Shown here: piece by piece, positions 1 to 7,872 of the stretch
Numbering within the stretch: position 1 is the first letter of the stretch
How the letters are laid out: each line of letters opens with the position of its first letter
From: Gemmatimonadota bacterium
Lineage (GTDB): Bacteria > Gemmatimonadota > Gemmatimonadetes > Gemmatimonadales > Gemmatimonadaceae
Length of the DNA: 64,000 nucleotides
Direction: 5' to 3'
Assembly: GCA_028287305.1 (NCBI GenBank)
Contig: JAQBPX010000029.1
Location: 117,662 to 181,661, forward strand
Notes under the pieces: generated by a model
What the model was told of the DNA's origin: nothing
The model's input: only the letters and a program-made list of their open reading frames with translations
Database searches by the model: none
Made by a program: the position numbers and the translations under genes

Positions 1-144
1 GAACGTGGACGTCCGCGAGCCCCGCACGGACAGGCCGAGCATCACGCCCACGCCCACGAGGATCGCGAACAGCAACCCGATCACCGGAATGAGCATGCTC
101 GCGGTGCGAGAGCCCGCCGGCACGATGTGGAAGACGTCGCTCAT
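1..144 (-). CDS. Membrane protein, N-terminal fragment cut by window edge (possible PH-domain protein)
   Basis: Only the first 48 codons lie inside the window. They encode a short polar leader followed by one clear hydrophobic segment (about residues 16-40, rich in L, I, V and G) and the start of a basic, serine-rich stretch. The N-terminus resembles bacterial PH-domain membrane proteins that begin with F-x-I-x-P-A-G-x-R and a membrane helix, but the domain itself is outside the window, so this is a guess. The ATG overlaps the TGA of the upstream SRPBCC gene in an ATGA arrangement, so the two are probably translated from one mRNA. Confidence 0.55.
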   Translation of the reverse strand, partial: MSDVFHIVPAGSRTASMLIPVIGLLFAILVGVGVMLGLSVRGSRTSTF

Positions 145-668
145 CGCGCGCCCACGCCAACTCCCGCGATGCGCGGGCCCGCGGTGACGTGCGCCGCGAG
201 CCGCTCGAGCTCCTCGCGGTACAGCGGCGTGAGCAGGTTCGAGATCATCCGCCGCTCGATCGCGCCGAACAGTCCCGCGCGCCCCGGGATCGCCGTGTCG
301 ATCGTCACCATGGTCGTGCCCGCGGCATCCTCCGGCTCCACCGTGAAGGTGGTCACGGTGCCCGACGCGCGATCTGTCTCGCGCAGCACGCGCCCCGGCT
401 CCGGCTCGGTGATGAACGCGCGAAAGGAGCGACGGAACCCGAACACCCGCATGCCGACCTTGATCTCCGTGCCGGCTCCATAGCCCCCGTGCTCCACTTC
501 GACGGAGGTGAACACGCGCGGGGGCACGATGCGCGCGTGGCCGTCACGATAGTCGGCGATCACCGAGTAGACCTCCGCTGCCGGGGCGCGCACGGGAGCG
601 GAGACCGAGATGCGATGGGTAGTCACGCCATCACCTACGTCGCCCTTCGCCGCACGGGTTTCAGTCAC
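141..668 (-). CDS. SRPBCC (START/polyketide cyclase-like) family protein
   Basis: A 175-residue protein with the pattern of the SRPBCC fold: a first strand (HRISVSAPVRAPAAEVYSVI), a helix with Y/I-A-D-Y, then alternating beta strands, and a long C-terminal amphipathic helix (LLTPLYREELERLAAHV). Such proteins bind hydrophobic ligands in a cavity; the ligand cannot be read from sequence. The GTG start given overlaps the end of the Nudix gene by 8 bases. A second GTG at codon 15, just before the first beta strand, is an equally plausible start. It sits between the Nudix hydrolase and the membrane protein in a compact minus-strand operon. Confidence 0.7.
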   Translation of the reverse strand: MTETRAAKGDVGDGVTTHRISVSAPVRAPAAEVYSVIADYRDGHARIVPPRVFTSVEVEHGGYGAGTEIKVGMRVFGFRRSFRAFITEPEPGRVLRETDRASGTVTTFTVEPEDAAGTTMVTIDTAIPGRAGLFGAIERRMISNLLTPLYREELERLAAHVTAGPRIAGVGVGAR

Positions 669-1143
669 GCGCCAGGATCTCCTCCAGCCGGCCCACCAGC
701 TCCGCCTGCGCCGCGTTCAGCTTCCCGCGCGACTCGGCCGGCGTGAACCAGCCGCAGCGATCCACCTCCGGATACGTCATCCACCGGCCGGACCCGCGGG
801 GCCACTCGGTGCGCGCGTCGTTGCTCTTCACGGCGTCGGCGTCCGCATCGCCCTCCCATGCCCACGCATGCACCACCTTCCCCGCCTTCTGCCGCACGCT
901 CCCCAGCTCGATGAAGGGCGGCTGCGCCACGATCCCCGTCTCCTCCTCGAACTCGCGACACGCCCCATCGAGCAGCGCCTCGCCCTCGTCCACGATCCCC
1001 TTGGGAATGGTCCAGGCGCCCGCGTCGCGCCCCGCCCAGAATGGCCCGCCCGGATGCGCCAGGAACAGCTCGAGCCCGCGCGCGCCGCCGCGCGCGGCGC
1101 GACGGAAGAGCAGCAGGCCGGCACTGACACCCGCACGAGACAT
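661..1143 (-). CDS. Nudix hydrolase
   Basis: 160 residues with a complete Nudix box: G49-x5-E-x7-REFEEETGI follows the pattern GX5EX7REUXEEXGU, so the Mg-binding glutamates are intact. The preceding WTIPKG and the insertion with W-x-W and RWMTYPEVDRCGWF resemble the Nudix subgroup acting on diadenosine polyphosphates or NTPs with a low-specificity pocket. Substrate is not certain. It heads a minus-strand operon with the SRPBCC and membrane-protein genes (8-base overlap). The start lies about 70 bases from the divergent HAD phosphatase start, so the space between probably holds both promoters. Confidence 0.85.
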   Translation of the reverse strand: MSRAGVSAGLLLFRRAARGGARGLELFLAHPGGPFWAGRDAGAWTIPKGIVDEGEALLDGACREFEEETGIVAQPPFIELGSVRQKAGKVVHAWAWEGDADADAVKSNDARTEWPRGSGRWMTYPEVDRCGWFTPAESRGKLNAAQAELVGRLEEILARD

Positions 1144-1213
1144 GCTTCACCAGGCTGAAGGGAGCTCGTCAATACTATCGCAACAGGGCACCCCGAATCC
1201 ATATACTGAAGGA

Positions 1214-1864
1214 ATGCCCACCGCCCTGCTCTTCGACCTCGACGGCACGCTGATCGACTCGATCACCCTGATCGTGGAGTCCGCCCGCCACGCCTTCAGC
1301 TCCCGGGGCTGCGTCGCCCCGAGTGACGCCGAGTGGGTCGCCGGGGTCGGGATGCCGCTCCGCACCATGTTCGAGCTGCACGCGCCGAGCCTCGACCGCG
1401 TGGACGACCTGATCGCCGGCTACCGCGAGTACCAGCTGGAACACCACGATCGGCTCGTGACGCCCTACGCCACGGTGGTGGACACGCTCTCCCTGCTCCA
1501 TTCCCGCGGGCACGCAATCGCGGTCGTCACCTCCAAGGCCGACTGGCTGGCACTCCGCGGACTCGAGCACGTAGGGCTGAAAGGCGTGGTGGACCTGATC
1601 GTCGGCTGCGACTCCACCACGCGCCACAAGCCGGACCCGGAACCGGTGCTCCACGCCCTGGAAAAGCTCGGGCGCGAGCCGCACGAAGCGCTCTTCGTGG
1701 GAGACTCACCCTACGACATCCAGGCCGGCAACGCCGCCGGCGTCACCTCGGTCGCCGCCCTCTGGGGCCCCTTCACCCGGGAACAGCTGGAAAGCTCGGA
1801 ACCGGATTTCTGGCTGGATGAGATGGCCCAGCTGCCAGCGCTGGTAGATGGCCTAAGTCGTTGA
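1214..1864 (+). CDS. HAD-superfamily phosphatase (phosphoglycolate phosphatase-like)
   Basis: 216 residues. HAD motif I is D8-L-D10-G-T near the N-terminus, with D8 as predicted nucleophile. Motif II is VVTSK, motif III the lysine of RHKPDPE, and motif IV GDSPYD. A helical cap follows motif I (subclass I). The order matches Gph/PpaX-type phosphatases that hydrolyse phosphoglycolate, pyrophosphate or similar small substrates. The ATG at 1214 was chosen because it places motif I at residues 8-12, as usual, and follows the purine-rich GAAGGA; the frame remains open far upstream without similarity. It stands alone on the plus strand. Confidence 0.85.
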   Translation: MPTALLFDLDGTLIDSITLIVESARHAFSSRGCVAPSDAEWVAGVGMPLRTMFELHAPSLDRVDDLIAGYREYQLEHHDRLVTPYATVVDTLSLLHSRGHAIAVVTSKADWLALRGLEHVGLKGVVDLIVGCDSTTRHKPDPEPVLHALEKLGREPHEALFVGDSPYDIQAGNAAGVTSVAALWGPFTREQLESSEPDFWLDEMAQLPALVDGLSR

Positions 1865-2021
1865 CCTGACGAGTGATGCAGTGGTGCAGTGGTGAGATGA
1901 TGCAGAAGGGCGGAGGCAGTTGCCAAAGCCCAGGTCCCAAAGCCCAAAGCCCGCAGTTTCAAACCTTCTGCTCCCAGCAGGTATCTGTTCCCATGCAGGG
2001 AACGCTGATCCCCCGGAGCAC
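1865..2021. other. Intergenic region with short repeats
   Basis: No gene is visible. The first part carries degenerate GTGATGCAGTGGTGCAGTG repeats that recur at 11818-11855 and 54018-54132. A second part has AAAGCCCA repeats like those at 46540-46560. GTTCCC-ATGCA-GGGAAC at 1987-2003 is a small hairpin just before the sigma-factor start and could be an operator or a transcription feature; nothing proves it. Confidence 0.4.
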
Positions 2022-2603
2022 ATGTCCGCAGTGGCGCTGATCGAAACGACGCCTTCCTCCCCGATGCACGATGCCGATTCCGACGTGGCCATGGCCGCGC
2101 GCGGTGACCGGCGGGCGTTCGAACGGCTCTACCGCACGCACGTATCCCGGATCTTCACGCTCTGCGCTCGCATGACCGCCGATCGCACGCGCGCCGAAGA
2201 GCTCACGCAGGACGTCTTCGTTCGCGCCTGGGAAAAGCTGCACCTCTTCCGCGGCGAAAGCTCCTTCGCCACCTGGCTGCATCGCATGGCCGTGAACGTG
2301 GTGCTGAACGAGCGGAAGTCCGACGGGCGACGCAAGTCGCGCTTCGAGGAAGAGACGGACGAGGGAATGGACGTACACGCCGACGCGGGACCTTCGCTTC
2401 GACCGATGGCGCCGGGAGACATGCTGGACCTCGAGGCAGCGATCGCGAAGCTGCCGCCGGGAGCACGGCGCGTATTCACGATGCACGACGTGGAAGGCTA
2501 CAAGCACGAGGAGATCGCCGGCATGCTCGGCGTCACCACCGGAGCCACCAAGGCCCAGCTGCACCGGGCCCGCATGCTGTTGAGGGAGGCACTGAACCGA
2601 TGA
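2022..2603 (+). CDS. ECF-type RNA polymerase sigma factor
   Basis: 193 residues with sigma-70 region 2 (AFERLYRTHVSRIFTLCARM, then ELTQDVFVRAWEKLHLF and the WLHRMAVNVVLNERK motif) and region 4 (LPPGARRVFTMHDVEGYKHE, then the helix-turn-helix ending in TKAQLHRARMLLREAL). It should direct RNA polymerase to a small regulon, probably this operon. The ATG at 2022 has GGAG 3 bases upstream; an ATG at 2064 is an alternative that removes a poorly conserved leader. It overlaps the anti-sigma gene by four bases (ATGA), as expected for a sigma/anti-sigma pair. Confidence 0.92.
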   Translation: MSAVALIETTPSSPMHDADSDVAMAARGDRRAFERLYRTHVSRIFTLCARMTADRTRAEELTQDVFVRAWEKLHLFRGESSFATWLHRMAVNVVLNERKSDGRRKSRFEEETDEGMDVHADAGPSLRPMAPGDMLDLEAAIAKLPPGARRVFTMHDVEGYKHEEIAGMLGVTTGATKAQLHRARMLLREALNR

Positions 2604-3424
2604 GCGACATGCACCGCGACATGCACCAGGTCACCTGCAGCGAATTCTCCGAGCAGCTCTCGGCCCACCTCGAGCTCGAGCTCGACGCGGCCGCCGCTGC
2701 CGGCATGGACGCACACGCCGCGACCTGCGCCGAGTGCGGCGCGCTGCTCGCCGACCTCCGCGCGCTGCAGGCTCACGCCTCGGCGCTCCCGCTGCTCACG
2801 CCCTCGCACGACCTCTGGAACGGCATCGCCAGCCGCATCGACGCAGCCGTGGTTCCGCTCGACACGCGACGCCAGTCAGCGATGACTGCCCCGCGCCGCA
2901 GCAGCTGGCAGCTGGCGGCCGTTGCCGCCGGACTCATGGCCGTTACGTCGGCGCTCACGTGGATGGCGGCCTCGCGCCGCGCGCCCGCCGTGGCCGTCGT
3001 GGCCGTGTCGCCAGGCGCCACCCGCCCTGCCGTTCCTGAAGCAGTCACGACCACCGCTCCGGCGCCGGAGCCCGTGATCACCCCGGCACCGACCGAGCGC
3101 CGCGAGGCGCTTCGCTCCTCGCCGGCTCCCACCGCGAACGTGTACCTCGCCAGCGCGGTAAAGCACGCCGCCGCGGAGGCGGTGTACGACCGCGAGATCC
3201 GCACGCTGCGCAGGATCATCGAGACGCGCCGCAACCAGATCGACCCGGTGACGCTCGCCATCATCGAGAAGAACCTGTCCGTGATCGACACGGCGATCGC
3301 CGAGTGCAAGCTCGCCCTGGCGCGCGACCCGGCCAGCCGCTTCCTCGTCGAGACGCTCAACTCATCGCTCAACAACAAGGTGGAGCTGCTGCGCAGCGCG
3401 GCGATGTTGCCGACGCGCAGCTGA
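2600..3424 (+). CDS. Zinc-finger anti-sigma factor (membrane-anchored)
   Basis: 274 residues. The N-terminal third has the zf-HC2 signature H-A-A-T-C-A-E-C (HxxxCxxC) typical of zinc-binding anti-sigma domains. It is followed by a single membrane helix (about residues 103-122, LAAVAAGLMAVTSALTWMAA), a proline/alanine/threonine-rich linker and a charged periplasmic helical domain (REIRTLRRIIETRRNQIDP onward). It is predicted to hold the upstream sigma factor inactive until an envelope signal releases it. Translational coupling to the sigma gene and the four secreted proteins downstream suggests that the operon is autoregulated. Confidence 0.85.
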   Translation: MSDMHRDMHQVTCSEFSEQLSAHLELELDAAAAAGMDAHAATCAECGALLADLRALQAHASALPLLTPSHDLWNGIASRIDAAVVPLDTRRQSAMTAPRRSSWQLAAVAAGLMAVTSALTWMAASRRAPAVAVVAVSPGATRPAVPEAVTTTAPAPEPVITPAPTERREALRSSPAPTANVYLASAVKHAAAEAVYDREIRTLRRIIETRRNQIDPVTLAIIEKNLSVIDTAIAECKLALARDPASRFLVETLNSSLNNKVELLRSAAMLPTRS

Positions 3425-3429
3425 CTTAT

Positions 3430-4434
3430 ATGACCAACCGACACTATTTCCTCCTCGCCGTCGCGCTCGGCGCGCTCACGGCCCCGGCCGCCGACGCGCA
3501 GTCGAGCAGCAGCAACAGCAGCAGCAGCAGCAGCACGCGCACGCGCAGCTCCTCGTCCTCGTCCAGCTATTCCCGCAGCGACGACGAGGATTACGTGGCC
3601 GCGCTCGACACCACCGTCAAGTTCGACCGCAAGGGCACCGTGTCGCTCAACATCCCGCGCGGTGACGTGATCATCCGCTCATGGGGGCGCGACGAGGTGC
3701 GGGTCCATGCGCGCAGCGACCAGGGCGCGATCAAGTTCGACGTCTCCTCCAGCCGCATCACGGTCGATGGCTATGGCGCACGCAACCACGGCGAGACCGA
3801 CGTGGAGGTCACCGTGCCAGAGGGCGTGTCGATCATCGCGCGGACGCAGAGCGGCGACCTCACTGTTCGCGACACGCGCGGCGCGGTGGAGGCCCATGCG
3901 CAGAATGGCGACGTGGTGGTGAGCGGCGTGCGCGGCCGGCTCGACGTCTCGACCTTCAGCGGCGACGTGCACGTGGACGACGTGGAGGGCGACATCGAGC
4001 TCTCCGCGCTCTCGGGTGACGCGCACATCAGCAGCGCGAAGGGCGACATCGACGTGAAGACGGTGAGCGGTGACATCACCATGGAAGGGATCACCGCCAA
4101 GAACGTCCACGCGCAGACCACCAGTGGCGACGTGGAGTACGACGGCACCATCGACGCGCAGGGGCGCTACGAGCTCGTCTCCCACTCGGGCGACGTCAGC
4201 TTCAGCGTGCCCAAGGGCTCCGGCGCGCAGATCTCGGTGTCGACCTGGAGCGGGGACATCGAGAGCGACTTTCCGATCACCCTCAAGCCGGGTGAGCACG
4301 GCTTCGGCGGCAGCAGCGGGCGCAAGATCACCTTCGAGGTTGGCAACGGCAGTGCACGCATCATCGCCGAGTCGTTCAGCGGCGACATCACCATTCGCGA
4401 TCGCGGCACGAGCCGCGGGAGAACCGACCGATGA
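3430..4434 (+). CDS. Secreted DUF4097-family beta-repeat protein with polyserine tract
   Basis: 334 residues starting with a signal peptide (M-T-N-R-H then a hydrophobic stretch ending A-D-A-Q). Next come two polyserine runs separated by TRTR, an acidic patch, and a C-terminal DUF4097 domain made of repeated short strands, each closing with SGD (for example TQSGDLTV, TFSGDVHV, ALSGDAHI, TVSGDITM). This is the repeat of bacterial adhesin-like beta-helices. The polyserine part is encoded partly by an AGC microsatellite (about 3500-3535). Placement after the sigma/anti-sigma pair suggests envelope-stress control. The molecular role of DUF4097 is unknown. It overlaps the next gene by ATGA. Confidence 0.8.
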   Translation: MTNRHYFLLAVALGALTAPAADAQSSSSNSSSSSSTRTRSSSSSSSYSRSDDEDYVAALDTTVKFDRKGTVSLNIPRGDVIIRSWGRDEVRVHARSDQGAIKFDVSSSRITVDGYGARNHGETDVEVTVPEGVSIIARTQSGDLTVRDTRGAVEAHAQNGDVVVSGVRGRLDVSTFSGDVHVDDVEGDIELSALSGDAHISSAKGDIDVKTVSGDITMEGITAKNVHAQTTSGDVEYDGTIDAQGRYELVSHSGDVSFSVPKGSGAQISVSTWSGDIESDFPITLKPGEHGFGGSSGRKITFEVGNGSARIIAESFSGDITIRDRGTSRGRTDR

Positions 4435-5267
4435 TCCGCATTCGCCAGCACACGATGGGCGTGCTCGCCCTCCTCGCCGCCTCCGCGCTCACCGCGCCCG
4501 CGGCCTCGGCCCAGAACGGGCGCCACACCGGCACCCCTGACTTCACCTGGTCCGGCGCGCTCGCCAGCGGCAAGTCGGTGCGCCTCCGCAACCTCAGCGG
4601 CGACGTGAACGTCAGCGTCGGCACCGGCGACAAGGCCGAGATCACCGGCTGGATCCCGCGCGGCGACCGCAACCGCGACGAGGTCACCATCGAGGTGCAC
4701 CAGCTTTCTGGTGGGGGCCTGATCGCCTGCGTGGTGTACAAGGACATGGACAGCAGGTGCGATGACGACGGCTACCACGTCAGCAGCCACAACGACGATC
4801 GCTGGGGCCGCCACGACCACCCGAGCATGGACATGGAAGTGAGGCTGCCGCGCGGCACGATCGTGGACGCCAGCTCGGTGAGCGGCGACCTGGTGATCAT
4901 CGGGGCGGAGGGCGACGTCCGCGGCACCAGCGTGAGCGGCGACGTGCGCCTCGAGGGACTGCACGCCACGAGCGTCGAAGCGCGCTCCGTGAGCGGCGAC
5001 GTGAAGGTGGAGGTGCTCTCGCTCGCCGATGGGCGCGGCGACCTGACCTTCAAGTCGGTGAGCGGCGACATCGAGGTCTCGCTTCCGCGTGACCTGAACG
5101 CGAACGTGACGATGAAGACCGTGAGCGGGGACTTCAACTCCGACTTTCCGCTCACGCTGGATGGACGCATGAATCGCCGTTCCATCGAGGGTCGCGTGGG
5201 CAAGGGTGGACGCGAGCTCGAGCTGACGACCGTCAGCGGCGACGTGAAGCTCCGGATGACCAGGTGA
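4431..5267 (+). CDS. Secreted DUF4097-family beta-repeat protein
   Basis: 278 residues with a signal peptide ending A-A-S-A-Q. The mature part begins with FTWSGALASGKSVRLRNLSG, then a variable domain with two cysteines (IACVVYKD and SRCDDDG) that could form a disulfide. It ends in a ladder of strands closing with VSGD (SSVSGDLVI, SVSGDVRLE, TVSGDFNSD, TVSGDVKLR). It is a paralogue of the genes on both sides; the cysteine pair is shared with the third member but not with the first. It overlaps both neighbours by four bases (ATGA, GTGA). Function unknown beyond an exported, probably cell-surface role. Confidence 0.78.
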   Translation: MIRIRQHTMGVLALLAASALTAPAASAQNGRHTGTPDFTWSGALASGKSVRLRNLSGDVNVSVGTGDKAEITGWIPRGDRNRDEVTIEVHQLSGGGLIACVVYKDMDSRCDDDGYHVSSHNDDRWGRHDHPSMDMEVRLPRGTIVDASSVSGDLVIIGAEGDVRGTSVSGDVRLEGLHATSVEARSVSGDVKVEVLSLADGRGDLTFKSVSGDIEVSLPRDLNANVTMKTVSGDFNSDFPLTLDGRMNRRSIEGRVGKGGRELELTTVSGDVKLRMTR

Positions 5268-6106
5268 AGACGGCCATGACCATGACCTCGTTCCGCTATA
5301 TCCCGCTGGTCGTCGCGCTCGCGACGGCCCCAGCACTCGCCCAGGGTTCCGGCAGCAATGCCACCGTGGCCTCCGGCACCGCGAAGGACTTCAGCTGGTC
5401 GGGCAAGCTCGCCGACGGCGCCTGGATCACCGTGCACGACATCAACGGCACCGTGCAGGTGATGCCCGGCACGAGCGACAAGGTGGAGGTCACCGCCACC
5501 AAGCGCTCGCGCCGCGGCGACGAGGACCGCGTTCGCATCGAGGTGGTGCGCACCGGCAAGGGCGACGCCGACGTCGTGATCTGCGCGCTCTGGACCGAGC
5601 GCGCGACCTGTGACGACGAGGGCATCCACCAGAACAACAGCCGCGGCTCGTACAACGAGCGCAACGACACGCAGGTGGACTTCAAGGTGTACGTGCCGAA
5701 GAACGTGAAGGTCGGCGCGCATTCCGTGAACGGTCGCGTGGGCGTTGAGGGTGCCGGCCTCGAGGTGGATGCGTCGTCGGTGAACGGCTCGGTGGAAGTG
5801 ACCACCGAGGGCGGGCCCGTGTCGGCCACCACGGTGAATGGCTCGGTGACCGCGCGCATGGGCCACTTCACGCCGAAGAACGACATGGAGTTCACCACCG
5901 TGAACGGCACCGTGATCGCCGAGTTCGCGGACGACATCGATGCGAACATCGAGCTCGAGACCGTGAACGGGCACTTCGCCACGTCGTTTCCCGTGACGCT
6001 CTCCGGCAAGATCAACCCGCGCCACCTGAAGGCCACGCTCGGCAAGGGCGGCCCCAGGCTCAAGCTGACCACCGTGAACGGGAACGTGGAGCTGCGAAAG
6101 CGCTAG
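5264..6106 (+). CDS. Secreted DUF4097-family beta-repeat protein (VNG type)
   Basis: 280 residues, GTG start overlapping the upstream stop (GTGA); an ATG at 5276 is the alternative. The signal peptide ends A-P-A-L-A-Q. The layout matches the second paralogue, with FSWSGKLADGAWITVHDING and the cysteine pair VICALW and ATCDDEG. The strand-closing motif is now VNG (SVNGRVGV, TVNGSVTA, TVNGTVIA, TVNGHFAT) instead of SGD. A strong terminator-like hairpin lies 32 bases after the stop, so the sigma operon may end here, with partial read-through to the fourth paralogue. Confidence 0.78.
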   Translation: MKTAMTMTSFRYIPLVVALATAPALAQGSGSNATVASGTAKDFSWSGKLADGAWITVHDINGTVQVMPGTSDKVEVTATKRSRRGDEDRVRIEVVRTGKGDADVVICALWTERATCDDEGIHQNNSRGSYNERNDTQVDFKVYVPKNVKVGAHSVNGRVGVEGAGLEVDASSVNGSVEVTTEGGPVSATTVNGSVTARMGHFTPKNDMEFTTVNGTVIAEFADDIDANIELETVNGHFATSFPVTLSGKINPRHLKATLGKGGPRLKLTTVNGNVELRKR

Positions 6107-6137
6107 GCGAAACTCCGCCGGTCGCGGGCTCGTCGTG

Positions 6138-6170
6138 AGGGGGGAGGCGCCATCACGGCGCCTCCCCCCT
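6138..6170 (+). terminator. Perfect 14-bp hairpin, probable intrinsic terminator or attenuator
   Basis: Arms AGGGGGGAGGCGCC (6138-6151) and GGCGCCTCCCCCCT (6157-6170) pair without mismatch around loop ATCAC. Only TT follows, so it lacks a long U-tract. It lies between the third and fourth DUF4097 genes and may reduce expression of the fourth. Confidence 0.65.
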
Positions 6171-6185
6171 TTCCGCCGAGGCACC

Positions 6186-6872
6186 ATGCGTCGCCCCTCG
6201 ATTCGCTGGATCGCGCCCCTGTTGCTGCTGCCGGCGCTGATCGCCTGCAGCCGGGAGCGGCGCAACGACGACGCGTGGTCGGCCAGCCAGCCGCTGGCCG
6301 CCGGCACGCGACTGCACGTGCGCAACCTGAATGGCGACGTGCGGCTGGTGTCCGGCACGAGCTTCCGCGCGCGCGGCGGCACCGTGTGGCATCATCGCGG
6401 CGACGCGCAGGTGCAGTTCCAGGTGGTGCGCTCGGGGAACGACGTCTACGTCTGCGCGCTCTGGTCGAGGAATGGGAGCTGCGGACCGAACTACCAGCCG
6501 AACTATCGCGGCCGCCACTCGTTCCTCGGGCTGGCGACCTGGGGGAGCGATGCGCGCGCCAGCATCGACGTCGTCGTGCCCCCGGGCGTGGACGTCGACG
6601 CCAGCACCGTGAATGGCGACCTGGTGGTGAGCGGCGTGGACGCCGGGCTCGAAGCCGGCACCGTGAACGGCAGCGTGCGCGCCACCATTCCCGGAACCTT
6701 TGCCGGCAGCGTGGAGCTGAACACCGTGAACGGCTCGGCCACCACCGACTTCCCCCTGGTGGCAAGCTCCGTGGGATCCGACAAGCGGCACCTGGCGGGC
6801 ACGATCGGCACCGGCACGGGGCGCGTGCTCATGAAGACCGTGAACGGGTCGGTCTCGCTCCGGAAGGGGTGA
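6186..6872 (+). CDS. DUF4097-family lipoprotein (VNG type)
   Basis: 228 residues. The ATG at 6186 gives a signal peptide with lipobox L-I-A-C, so the mature protein should be lipid-anchored, unlike the three upstream paralogues. The body shows HVRNLNGDVRLVSG, a cysteine pair (YVCALW and GSCGPN) and VNG-closing strands (STVNGDLVV, TVNGSVRAT, TVNGSATTD, TVNGSVSLR). A longer reading frame starting at 6135 would run through the hairpin at 6138-6170 and is rejected. It is shorter than its paralogues. Probably a surface lipoprotein of the same stress regulon; exact function unknown. Confidence 0.78.
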   Translation: MRRPSIRWIAPLLLLPALIACSRERRNDDAWSASQPLAAGTRLHVRNLNGDVRLVSGTSFRARGGTVWHHRGDAQVQFQVVRSGNDVYVCALWSRNGSCGPNYQPNYRGRHSFLGLATWGSDARASIDVVVPPGVDVDASTVNGDLVVSGVDAGLEAGTVNGSVRATIPGTFAGSVELNTVNGSATTDFPLVASSVGSDKRHLAGTIGTGTGRVLMKTVNGSVSLRKG

Positions 6873-6965
6873 GGAAGGGCCGACGCAATCGTGATGCGCC
6901 CGGACTGGCACCCGGCGCGCGCATCCGGGTAGAATTCAACGACCTCAACGGAGTCGTTCGTCCAG

Positions 6966-7640
6966 ATGGGCATGTCCTATTCTCTGCCGGTCCTCACCGG
7001 AGCCGATCGCGCGACGCTCGTGCGCCGCACCTATGGCCTGGTGTTCGTGGGCGTCCTCACGACCATCGCCGGCGCCGCCTTCGGCATGACGCAGCCAGCG
7101 CTGATGGATGCCGTGCGCGCGCATCCCTTCATCACGTTCATCGCGATGATGGCGCCCCTGCTCATGGTGCGGACGGCGCCGCGCGTGTTCCCGCGGAACG
7201 TGCTGCTCACGCTGGTCTTCACGTTCATCGAGGGGGTCTGGATCTCTCCGCTGATCTCCATCTACGGCCGGCTGTATCCGGGCGTGGTGCCGCAGGCGGC
7301 GCTGCTCACGCTGTGCACGTTCGGCGCGCTCTCGCTGTTCGCGATGCTGAGCCGCCGCGACTTCAGCGCGTGGGGCAGCTTCTTCATGGTGGGCCTCTGG
7401 GTGCTGATCGCCACCTCGCTGATCAGCATGTTCTTCCCGAGCACGCTCGGCTCCCTCTGGATCGCGGGCGGCACGCTGCTCGTGTTCAGCGGGCTGCTGG
7501 TGTTCGACACCTGGCGCCTGGTGCGCTCCGGCCAGTTCGGTCCCGATGACTACGTGATCGCCGCGGTGCAGATCTACCTGGACCTGCTCAACATGTTCCT
7601 GGCGATCCTCAGCCTGCTCGGCGCCGGGCGGCGGCGCTGA
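6966..7640 (+). CDS. Bax inhibitor-1/YccA family membrane protein
   Basis: 224 residues, almost entirely hydrophobic with about seven membrane segments, and the C-terminal signature of the family: F-D-T-W-R, then DDYVIAAVQIYLDLLNMFLAILSLLG. YccA/YbhL-type proteins are inner-membrane proteins linked to FtsH control or to calcium leak. The charged C-terminal D-D-Y matches the pH-sensing aspartates described for the bacterial homologue BsYetJ, though I cannot align it here. Two ATG codons (6966 and 6972) could start it. Monocistronic as far as visible. Confidence 0.85.
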   Translation: MGMSYSLPVLTGADRATLVRRTYGLVFVGVLTTIAGAAFGMTQPALMDAVRAHPFITFIAMMAPLLMVRTAPRVFPRNVLLTLVFTFIEGVWISPLISIYGRLYPGVVPQAALLTLCTFGALSLFAMLSRRDFSAWGSFFMVGLWVLIATSLISMFFPSTLGSLWIAGGTLLVFSGLLVFDTWRLVRSGQFGPDDYVIAAVQIYLDLLNMFLAILSLLGAGRRR

Positions 7641-7872
7641 TCGTCGCAACTTCCTGGGGCGGCGGTAACAGCGAGGCGTGAGGCTTGTGGCTGGGGCGGG
7701 GGTCTTCTGGCCAGGGTAACCCCGGCATGAGGCGGATGGCCTGAACCTCTGGGCCTGGGGAAAATGCCTCACGCCATGTGGTGCAGGCCCGCAGCCACAG
7801 GCCGTCGTTACTCAGGCCCTCACGACCCACGCCCCAGCCTCACGCCTCACGCCAGCAGTTACTCGGGCCCCG
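7641..7872. repeat. Intergenic region with imperfect inverted repeats between convergent genes
   Basis: No gene seen. GGCGTGAGGC...GGCTGGGGCG near 7675-7697 pairs imperfectly with CGCCCCAGCCTCACGCCTCACGCC at 7830-7853, and the centre has further complementary GTGGCTG/CAGCCAC and GGCCTG/CAGGCC pieces. The whole could fold as one long branched hairpin and act as a bidirectional terminator between the convergent genes at 7640 and 7873. Confidence 0.5.

Noticed and set aside
6135..6185. Upstream start for the fourth DUF4097 protein
   Set aside because: It would translate through a perfect terminator-like hairpin and would spoil the lipoprotein signal at 6186.
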